From positions 1 to 5,495 of the forward strand of contig CAIPUJ010000086.1 of assembly GCA_903868205.1 (NCBI GenBank): DNA of 5,495 nucleotides, given 5' to 3'. Shown here piece by piece: positions 1 to 4,974 of this stretch. Within the stretch, counting starts at the first letter, position 1; each line of letters begins with the position of its first letter. Position numbers and translations under genes: made by a program. Below the pieces are notes generated by a model that was not told where the DNA came from, ran no database searches, and worked only from the letters and a program-made list of their open reading frames with translations. Origin of the DNA: an uncultured bacterium (GTDB lineage: Bacteria > Patescibacteriota > Minisyncoccia > Phycocordibacterales > GWA1-40-21).

Positions 1-37
1 GGGTTTCGCGAAGCGAAACCCGTCTTTTGTTTTGTAT
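1..37 (+). terminator. Intrinsic terminator of an upstream gene outside the window
   Basis: A perfect 9-bp stem (GGGTTTCGC at 1-9 with GCGAAACCC at 13-21) closes a GAA loop and is followed by a T-rich stretch (23-36, interrupted by G). The stem is by far the most GC-rich piece of the noncoding DNA here. The stem could extend to the left beyond the window. It most likely ends transcription of a gene to the left; given the adk-map order that gene could be secY, but this is a guess. The tail is not a clean U-run, so a processing or attenuation hairpin is possible. Confidence 0.7.
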
Positions 38-38
38 T

Positions 39-52
39 AGGAATAAATTTTG
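39..52 (+). promoter_or_regulatory. Orphaned ribosome-binding site and TTG start, separated from its gene by the inserted element
   Basis: AGGA at 39-42 is followed after 7 nt by TTG (50-52). If the element 56-407 and one copy of the flanking TGTTA are removed, this TTG is in frame with codon 2 (TTA, 410-412) of the kinase gene. The predicted ancestral protein then differs only in the start codon. A stop (TAA, 44-46) lies just upstream in this frame, so TTG would have been the true start. The sequence shows the motif and the frame; the ancestral role is inferred. Confidence 0.45.
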
Positions 53-55
53 TTA
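51..55. repeat. Left target-site duplication (TGTTA) of the composite element
   Basis: TGTTA directly abuts the left end TTCACCC at 56. The same five bases follow the right end GGGTAAA at 408-412. The repeat boundaries coincide exactly with the ends of the inverted repeats, as expected for a 5-bp target duplication. A chance match of five bases in AT-rich DNA is possible but is made less likely by the exact register. Confidence 0.55.
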
Positions 56-194
56 TTCACCCATTAAAGTTTTTGCCAATGTTTTTAAAAATGTTATGTA
101 TATGTGGAACAATATAACCACTATCTTGAATTAATAGCTATATAATAATATTTTGATAAACAATTTTTGTTGGCAAAAATTTTGTTTGGGTAAA
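56..194. repeat. Module 1: inverted-repeat unit with GCCAA/TTGGC inner ends
   Basis: The left arm is 56-79 and the right arm 170-194. Both share the outer ACCC/GGGT and the T5/A5 core with modules 2 and 3. The arm's inner end differs: TTTTTGCCAA on the left and TTGGCAAAAA on the right, against TTTTTACTAAT and ATTAGTAAAAA in the other modules, so both arms changed together. One arm has a 1-nt indel. A small internal hairpin, GTTATGT (93-99) with ATATAAC (112-118), has a 12-nt loop, like the hairpin near the right end of modules 2 and 3, but here it lies near the left arm. A perfect TATAAT at 141-146 lacks a well-placed -35. Confidence 0.65.
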
Positions 195-407
195 CCCTTT
201 AAAGTTTTTACTAATGCATTATGAAATACGTTTATTATTTAATAATTACGATTTGAGCGATGACTTATTTAGATAACATTTTAATGTTGAGTATAAAATT
301 TCATAATGCCAAAAAAGTTTTTTGATGTTAAAATACTGTGTATAGTAAAAGTTATGTAAAAGATGTCGCGTATAACTTTTTTATTAGTAAAAATTTTTTA
401 GGGTAAA
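191..407. repeat. Module 2: full-length inverted-repeat unit abutting the kinase start codon
   Basis: The outer arms are 191-215 and 383-407, with 20 of 25 positions complementary, including 11 perfect positions at the inner end. An inner pair, GCATTATGAAA (216-226) with TTTCATAATGC (299-309), is perfect and extends by one more base pair. The segment CCAAAAAAGTT (309-319) follows, then the hairpin 347-380. The same order of parts is found in module 3 at 4744-4975, so these two are clear homologues despite divergent spacer sequence (both keep ACGTTT shortly after the left inner arm). The left end reads TAAACCC rather than TTCACCC and is fused to the right end of module 1. Confidence 0.7.
347..382 (+). 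other. Terminator-like hairpin in module 2, possible attenuator of the kinase gene
   Basis: AAAAGTTATGT (347-357) pairs with GTATAACTTTT (370-380) over 11 positions, two of them G-T, around a 12-nt loop ending GTCGC. Six Ts (377-382) follow the core stem. The hairpin ends 24 nt before the ATG. The corresponding hairpin of module 3 has the same stem length, the same loop length and the same GTCGC, with compensating base changes. The stem has few G-C pairs, so real termination would be weak. AAAAAAGTT (311-319) is perfectly complementary to AACTTTTTT (374-382) and would compete with it. Confidence 0.4.
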
Positions 408-1033
408 TGTTAAATATATTTAAAAAAGAAGAAACAAAAAATTCAGAGCCAGTAATTGCAATTATTATGGGAAAGTCTGGTTGTGGTAAGGGGACTCAGG
501 TGGAACTTTTTAAGAAAAAGATTGAGGAGAGAAATGGTAACAAAACTTTACATATAGAGTCAGGTGCATTTTTGAGAGAATTTATAAAAGGTGATACATT
601 TACAGAAAAACTAACAAAAAGTGTTGTTGAATCAGGCGGTTTGGTTATAGAATCTACACTTATTGGTCTTTGGGCAAATTATTTAAATAAGAATTTTTCT
701 GGAAGAGAAAATATTCTTTTTGATGGATGTCCTAGAAAGTTGATGGAGGCAGAACTCCTAGATGGAACATTAAAATTTTATAAAACGCCCAAATACAAAG
801 TTATACATGTAAACGTAAGTGATGAATGGGCAACAAAAAGACTTTTGGCTAGAGGAAGAAAAGATGATACACCTGAGGGTATTGCTAAAAGAATGGAATG
901 GTATGAAAAAGAGGTTATGCAATCAATTAATTTCTTTAAAGCAAATCCAGCTTGTGATTTTATAGATGTAAATGGTGAACAAAGTATTGAAGAGGTTCAC
1001 GCAGAAATTTTATCAAAAGTTTTCGGGGAATAA
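407..1033 (+). CDS. adk: Adenylate kinase-like nucleoside monophosphate kinase
   Basis: This 208-aa cytosolic protein belongs to the adenylate kinase family, which transfers phosphate from ATP to AMP or a related NMP. A P-loop, GKSGCGKGT, sits at residues 22-30. An NMP-binding stretch with S52-G53 and R57 follows. DGCPR at 106-110 matches the family DGFPR motif, with Cys for the usual Phe and R110 as the NMP-contacting arginine. R145, R149, D153-D154 and R162 fit the lid and its flanks. The lid is short and has no zinc-binding cysteines. A 14-residue charged N-terminal extension precedes the usual beta strand. Substrate could be AMP, CMP or UMP; adk is preferred because map follows, as in the spc operon. 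ATG at 407 is preceded directly by an in-frame TAA and is formed from the end of the inserted element. AGGG lies only 3 nt before it, a poor ribosome-binding distance. Confidence 0.85.
   Translation: MLNIFKKEETKNSEPVIAIIMGKSGCGKGTQVELFKKKIEERNGNKTLHIESGAFLREFIKGDTFTEKLTKSVVESGGLVIESTLIGLWANYLNKNFSGRENILFDGCPRKLMEAELLDGTLKFYKTPKYKVIHVNVSDEWATKRLLARGRKDDTPEGIAKRMEWYEKEVMQSINFFKANPACDFIDVNGEQSIEEVHAEILSKVFGE
408..412. repeat. Right target-site duplication (TGTTA) of the composite element
   Basis: This is the second copy of TGTTA, directly after GGGTAAA. Its first two bases are the TG of the kinase start codon and the last three are codon 2, so the insertion lies inside the start codon of the gene. 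Confidence 0.55.
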
Positions 1034-1060
1034 GAGTCATTATCGAAATAATTTGTACTA

Positions 1061-1089
1061 TTGAAAATAACTATAATTTGTATTATAGT
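1061..1089 (+). promoter_or_regulatory. Promoter of map, giving a probable leaderless mRNA
   Basis: A -35 box TTGAAA (1061-1066, 5 of 6 consensus) and a -10 box TATAGT (1084-1089, 5 of 6) are 17 bp apart. Transcription would start around 1096-1097, at the GTG start codon of map. No ribosome-binding site is seen before that GTG. A perfect TATAAT (1072-1077) also lies in the spacer but has no good -35. Confidence 0.55.
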
Positions 1090-1095
1090 TATTTT
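1064..1095. repeat. Perfect 14-bp palindrome overlapping the map promoter
   Basis: AAAATAACTATAAT (1064-1077) and ATTATAGTTATTTT (1082-1095) are exact inverted copies around TTGT. The repeat spans the promoter from inside the -35 box to the base before last ahead of the GTG start. It may be an operator for a dimeric regulator, or a very AT-rich hairpin ending the kinase transcript (its stop is 30 nt upstream). Only one base pair is G-C, so a strong terminator is unlikely. Confidence 0.6.
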
Positions 1096-1096
1096 A

Positions 1097-1867
1097 GTGA
1101 TTACTATAAAGACAAAAGAAGATATAGAGATACTTCGCGAAGGTGGCAGAAGGTTGGCTTTGATATTGCAAGAAGTTGCCAAGGCTGTTAAGCCAGGGGT
1201 TTCTACAGATACTCTAAACGATATTGCAGAGAAGATGGCGATAGACAATGGTGATAAACCAGCATTCTTAAACTATAGACCAAGAGGTGCGAAAAGAGCT
1301 TACCCAGCTTCTTTATGTGTATCTGTGAATGATGAAATAGTCCATGGTATTCCAAATGAAAATCCAATAATTTTAAAAGATGGTGACATTGTTTCTTTAG
1401 ATATGGGTCTTACCCACAAGGGTCTTATTACAGATTCTGCTATTACTGTACCGGTTGGTAAGATTGATGCCGCTACACAAAAACTTTTAGATACTACAAA
1501 AGAGGCACTGAACGCTGGAATCAAAGTTGTAAAAGCTGGTAAACATGTCGGAGATATCGGATTCGCAGTTGAAAGAGTAGCTAAGGCAGCTGGTTTTGGT
1601 GTCGTAGAAGATTTATGTGGGCATGGAGTTGGTTATGAAGTGCATGAAGATCCATACATCCCAAATTATGGAGAGAAGGGCAGAGGCGATATTTTAAAAG
1701 CAGGTATGGTTATTGCTATTGAGCCAATGTTAAATGAAGGAGGAAAAGACATCACACTTGCCGATGATGATTGGACTTATAAAACAGCCGATGGAAAGAA
1801 GAGTGCACATTTTGAACACACTATTGTCATAACAAGTAAAGGTGCAGAAATTTTAACAAAGATCTAA
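1097..1867 (+). CDS. map: Methionine aminopeptidase, type I
   Basis: This 256-aa cytosolic metallo-aminopeptidase removes the initiator methionine from new proteins after deformylation. The family's five metal ligands are all present: D102, D113, H176 (in GHGVG), E209 (in IEPM) and E240 (in FEHT). The substrate-binding histidines H83 (VHGIP) and H183 (VHEDP) are present too. No N-terminal zinc-finger extension is present, so this is the short type Ia form. GTG at 1097 gives the normal N-terminus VITIKTKEDIEIL. The upstream in-frame TTG at 1061 would add 12 hydrophobic residues not usual for the family and coincides with the -35 box, so it is rejected. The gene lies 63 bp after the kinase gene, in the order of the spc operon, but seems to have its own promoter. 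Confidence 0.95.
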   Translation: MITIKTKEDIEILREGGRRLALILQEVAKAVKPGVSTDTLNDIAEKMAIDNGDKPAFLNYRPRGAKRAYPASLCVSVNDEIVHGIPNENPIILKDGDIVSLDMGLTHKGLITDSAITVPVGKIDAATQKLLDTTKEALNAGIKVVKAGKHVGDIGFAVERVAKAAGFGVVEDLCGHGVGYEVHEDPYIPNYGEKGRGDILKAGMVIAIEPMLNEGGKDITLADDDWTYKTADGKKSAHFEHTIVITSKGAEILTKI

Positions 1868-1870
1868 CTC

Positions 1871-1895
1871 TACTTGGCTCTGTCAGAGCCAAGTA
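1871..1895 (+). terminator. Hairpin after map, probable transcript end
   Basis: An 11-bp perfect stem (TACTTGGCTCT at 1871-1881 with AGAGCCAAGTA at 1885-1895) closes a GTC loop, beginning 3 nt after the map stop codon. The sequence that follows (TAATAATGTTC) is not a U-run, so classic intrinsic termination is uncertain. It may instead fix the 3' end or be a barrier between map and the next gene. Confidence 0.55.
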
Positions 1896-1909
1896 ATAAT
1901 AATGTTCAT

Positions 1910-1938
1910 TTGTTTCTGTATCAAAAAGGCTGTATAAT
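1910..1938 (+). promoter_or_regulatory. Promoter of the TraD-like gene, giving a probable leaderless mRNA
   Basis: A perfect -10 box TATAAT (1933-1938) lies 17 bp after TTGTTT (1910-1915, 3 of 6 for -35). The ATG at 1948 is only 9 nt after the -10 box, so transcription would begin at or within a few bases of the start codon. No purine-rich ribosome-binding site is present in that space. Confidence 0.65.
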
Positions 1939-1947
1939 TTATGCTAT

Positions 1948-4743
1948 ATGGAAATAGCTGGTTTTGAAAATTCTGAAAATAAAATAAAAACTCCTCAAGA
2001 GGAATTAGATTTTTTGCGTGGAGAAGTTTTCAGAAGAGAGAAAGAGCTTATAGAAAAAGGGGAAGAGGTTTCTAGAGATGCTGTTGTGGGACACGAATTA
2101 ATAGAACATAAAACTAGAGACCCCAAAGAAGTTCTTCATCCAGACTATTCACTAAAAGAGAAAGAGGTTGAGTCCATTGTCCTAGATTTATCACCAGAAG
2201 AGCATGACACAAAAATGGCTGAGCTTATAAATATTCTCCAAGAAAAAGGAGTGCTCAATACTATATCTATAGTAGATGCTTTGAAAGACCCGCATGTAGA
2301 AGATGATTTTCATAGATTTTTAATTCAATATATTAAGGCTGGTTTCCCTATACGCGGAGCGAATGAACAGAGTCCAATTTTTCAAGCACTAAAAATGACT
2401 TTGTTTGAAATATCATTACCGAACAAAAAAGGTGACGAAGAACAAAAAAATAAAAATTTAAAAGAACTTGTTTCAAAAATGGAACAGTTCTATTCTGGTA
2501 TGCTTTCTGTAGATAATGACAAAAAGAATTTAGATTATTTTGTGCTTGAGCTTGCCAATGCGAATCACAGTAATGAATTTGTTTTTTATATTGCGGTACC
2601 AAGCGTGAAGGCTCCACTTCTTGAAAAACAACTTTTATCTATTTTCTCAGAAGCAAAAATTATAGAGAAAAAAGACGATTATAATATTTTTAATGAACAA
2701 GGAGATTTTTGTGGTTCATGTGCAGAGCTTACAACAAAGGATATTTTTCCTTTAAAGACATATGAACAATTTGATTATGATCCTTTAAATGTTCTTTTAA
2801 ATAGTTTTTCAAAAATTAATAAAGATGGTCAGGGGGCTGCAATTCAAATAATTGTTCAGCCAGAAGGTAATGAAAAGATTTCTTTTTACAAAAGGGTTTT
2901 AAAGGAGATGGAGAAAGGATTGAAATTTAAAGAGGCATTAAAGAAAGCAGATAATTCATTGATTGCTTGTGTTAAGGGTGTATGTAAGGATTTATTTGTT
3001 GGCGAGACTGCGAAGGAGAAAAAAGAGAAAGAAGAAAATAAACCAAAGGTTCCAGATCAAGGCGCTATTGAAAATATAAAAGCAAAAGTTTCTAGTAAGT
3101 TTGCCAAGGTAAACATTAGATTAATGACTTCATCAAGCACTAGTGAGGAAGCAAATTCATTACTTTTTGATTTAGAATCCGCATTTAATCAATTTGAAAA
3201 CACTACTGGAAATAGATTTAAATTTAAGAAAATGTTTGGTAAAGACTTGCTCAAGCTTAGCAGAGATTTTTCTTTTAGAATTTTTAATGATAGTCAGAAA
3301 ATAAATTTAAATTTGAAAGAACTTACTACTATTATGCATATGCCGGAGTCTGAGCTCAAGGGTTCTACTCAGCTTAAGCAGACCAAGGCGGGGACTGCTC
3401 CTGCGCCACTAGATTTACCAGAAGCTGGATTATTTCTGGGTACAAATATTCACAGAAATATTGAAACAAAAATTTTTGCTTTGCCAGAAGATCGCTTGAG
3501 ACATTTTTATGTAATAGGTCAGACTGGTACTGGTAAAACTACACTTTTGAAAACGATGATTCGCCAAGATATTTTAAATGGTGACGGTGTTTGTATGATA
3601 GACCCACACGGTTCTGATATTCAGGAAGTTCTTTCATATATTCCACCAGAGAGATACGAAGACGTTATTTATTTTGACCCTGGATATACAGAGAGACCAA
3701 TGGGTTTGAATATGCTCGAGTATGATAGAAGATTCCCAGAACAAAAAACTTTTGTTGTAAACGAAATGCTTTCTATTTTTAATAAACTTTTTGATATGAA
3801 AACTGCTGGCGGTCCGATGTTCGAACAGTACTTCAGAAATGCGGTGATGCTTGTTATAGAAGATCCAGATACTGGTTGTACACTCCTAGATGTTTCTAGA
3901 GTTTTGGCAGATAAAACCTACAGACAATTAAAATTGGCAAATTGTAAAAATCCCATCGTTGTACAATTCTGGAAAGAGATAGCAGAGAAAGCTGGTGGGG
4001 AAGCATCTCTTGCAAATATTGTTCCTTACATCACAAGCAAATTTGATGTATTCCTTTCAAATGAAATTATGCGACCTATTGTTGCTCAAGAAAAATCTGC
4101 ATTCAATTTCAGAGAAATTATGGATAATAAAAAAATCCTTCTTGTAAATCTTGCGAAGGGAAGATTGGGGGATATCAACTCAAACCTCATTGGTCTTATT
4201 ATTGTAGGAAAGATTTTGATGGCGTCTCTCTCTCGTGTTGATTCTTTTGGCGCAGATCTTCCTCCTTTCTATTTATACATAGACGAATTCCAAAATGTTA
4301 CAACGGATTCTATTTCCACAATTCTTTCTGAAGCAAGAAAATATAAACTTTCTCTTACCGTCGCAAACCAATTTATTGCACAGCTTGAAGAAAAAATAAG
4401 AGATTCTGTTTTTGGAAACGTCGGTTCGATAGTCTCGTTCCGTGTAAGTTCTGAAGATGCAGAATATTTAGAAAAACAATTTGCCCCAGTATTTACTGCA
4501 AAAGATTTGATGAATGTAGATATGCATAATTCCTATGTAAAATTACTTTCTAATGGTCGCCCTGTCGCACCATTTAGTATGTTTACAAATCTTCCTCCAA
4601 GAGGAACAAAAATACTACTTGATAAAATCAAAGAATTATCATATCTTAAGTACGGTAAAGAAAGAAGTTTGGTGGAGATGGAAATAATGGAGAAGTACAA
4701 AAAACCAGATATTAAACCAGACCAGATAAAAATAACAGTTTAG
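1948..4743 (+). CDS. VirD4/TraD-like DNA-transfer ATPase (HerA/FtsK superfamily)
   Basis: This 931-aa protein is a P-loop ATPase related to type IV secretion coupling proteins, which pump DNA or DNA-protein complexes. Residues 1-60 are charged and probably coiled coil. About 178-345 is an alpha/beta region (FYSGML to about LKEMEKG) like that preceding the motor in many CPR homologues. A Lys/Glu-rich linker follows at about 356-371. The motor has Walker A GQTGTGKT at 524-531, Walker B YLYIDEF with D779-E780, and a polar NQ at 807-808, followed by a TraD/TraG-type C-terminal part. No membrane helix is evident anywhere, unlike classic VirD4/TraD, so it may be soluble or rely on a partner. No relaxase, VirB4 or pilin gene is in view. 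HerA-like DNA processing or DNA uptake are alternatives. The ATG at 1948 follows a promoter by 9 nt; the stop TAG directly abuts the second repeat element. Confidence 0.85.
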   Translation: MEIAGFENSENKIKTPQEELDFLRGEVFRREKELIEKGEEVSRDAVVGHELIEHKTRDPKEVLHPDYSLKEKEVESIVLDLSPEEHDTKMAELINILQEKGVLNTISIVDALKDPHVEDDFHRFLIQYIKAGFPIRGANEQSPIFQALKMTLFEISLPNKKGDEEQKNKNLKELVSKMEQFYSGMLSVDNDKKNLDYFVLELANANHSNEFVFYIAVPSVKAPLLEKQLLSIFSEAKIIEKKDDYNIFNEQGDFCGSCAELTTKDIFPLKTYEQFDYDPLNVLLNSFSKINKDGQGAAIQIIVQPEGNEKISFYKRVLKEMEKGLKFKEALKKADNSLIACVKGVCKDLFVGETAKEKKEKEENKPKVPDQGAIENIKAKVSSKFAKVNIRLMTSSSTSEEANSLLFDLESAFNQFENTTGNRFKFKKMFGKDLLKLSRDFSFRIFNDSQKINLNLKELTTIMHMPESELKGSTQLKQTKAGTAPAPLDLPEAGLFLGTNIHRNIETKIFALPEDRLRHFYVIGQTGTGKTTLLKTMIRQDILNGDGVCMIDPHGSDIQEVLSYIPPERYEDVIYFDPGYTERPMGLNMLEYDRRFPEQKTFVVNEMLSIFNKLFDMKTAGGPMFEQYFRNAVMLVIEDPDTGCTLLDVSRVLADKTYRQLKLANCKNPIVVQFWKEIAEKAGGEASLANIVPYITSKFDVFLSNEIMRPIVAQEKSAFNFREIMDNKKILLVNLAKGRLGDINSNLIGLIIVGKILMASLSRVDSFGADLPPFYLYIDEFQNVTTDSISTILSEARKYKLSLTVANQFIAQLEEKIRDSVFGNVGSIVSFRVSSEDAEYLEKQFAPVFTAKDLMNVDMHNSYVKLLSNGRPVAPFSMFTNLPPRGTKILLDKIKELSYLKYGKERSLVEMEIMEKYKKPDIKPDQIKITV

Positions 4744-4809
4744 TTCACCCATTAAAGTTTTTACTAATACATTATGCAGTAAAAACGTTTTTTGGCTTCA
4801 GATGAACAA

Positions 4810-4838
4810 TTGTATTTTAGCTAGATAAGAGTTATGAT
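4810..4838 (+). promoter_or_regulatory. Possible promoter inside module 3
   Basis: TTGTAT (4810-4815, 3 of 6) and TATGAT (4833-4838, 5 of 6) are 17 bp apart. Transcription from here would carry the inner right arm, the A-tract, the hairpin and the right outer arm as a leader of about 130 nt for ndk. Module 2 has no equally good pair at the matching place, which weakens the call. In DNA this AT-rich such pairs arise by chance. Confidence 0.3.
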
Positions 4839-4913
4839 AATTAAGTTAAAATTGCATAATGCAAAAAAAGTTAGTTTAAGGGTGATATTTTTTGTTTAGT
4901 GTCAACATAACAT

Positions 4914-4950
4914 AAAGGTTATTCTGTAATAGTCGCGAATAACTTTTTTT
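4914..4950 (+). other. Terminator-like hairpin in module 3, possible attenuator of ndk
   Basis: AAAGGTTATTC (4914-4924) pairs with GAATAACTTTT (4937-4947), with one G-T pair and a 12-nt loop ending GTCGC. The core stem GTTATTC/GAATAAC is directly followed by seven Ts (4944-4950). It ends 24 nt before the ndk ATG, the same place as the hairpin of module 2. AAAAAAAGTT (4863-4872) is perfectly complementary to AACTTTTTTT (4941-4950) and would form a competing structure. Confidence 0.45.
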
Positions 4951-4974
4951 ATTAGTAAAAATTTTCTAGGGTAA

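Larger units (their letters stand above)
56..407. mobile_element. Composite MITE-like inverted-repeat element upstream of the adenylate-kinase-like gene
   Basis: This 352-bp noncoding element starts TTCACCC and ends GGGTAAA, which are inverted copies apart from one base. It is flanked by TGTTA on both sides. It consists of two inverted-repeat modules (56-194 and 191-407) that overlap by four bases at the palindromic junction GGGTAAACCC (188-197). It carries no credible ORF and would have to be mobilised by a transposase elsewhere. It fills the whole gap in front of the kinase gene and contributes the A of its ATG. A related single-module copy lies at 4744-4975. I do not assign it to an IS family. 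The alternative is a conserved regulatory leader that only looks like a mobile element; the direct repeat and the reconstructable insertion site argue for insertion, and the two ideas can both be true. Confidence 0.6.

Noticed and set aside
141..146. TATAAT in module 1 as a promoter for the kinase gene
   Set aside because: There is no acceptable -35 at 16-18 bp; the nearest TTGAAT (126-131) is only 9 bp away.
56..407. A known riboswitch, T-box or tRNA in the 350-bp leader
   Set aside because: I could not find the conserved core of any class I know, nor a tRNA cloverleaf. The region is very AT-rich, and the signal is terminal inverted repeats.
1061..1096. TTG at 1061 as the start of methionine aminopeptidase
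   Set aside because: It adds 12 hydrophobic residues before the conserved start of the family and falls on the -35 box and the palindrome. GTG at 1097 gives the normal N-terminus.
997..1248. Minus-strand open frame of 83 codons
   Set aside because: It lies opposite the ends of two well-supported genes and their promoter, shows no recognisable domain, and reads as a low-complexity hydrophobic shadow. Minus-strand frames at 1300-1524 and 2348-2617 are rejected for the same reason.
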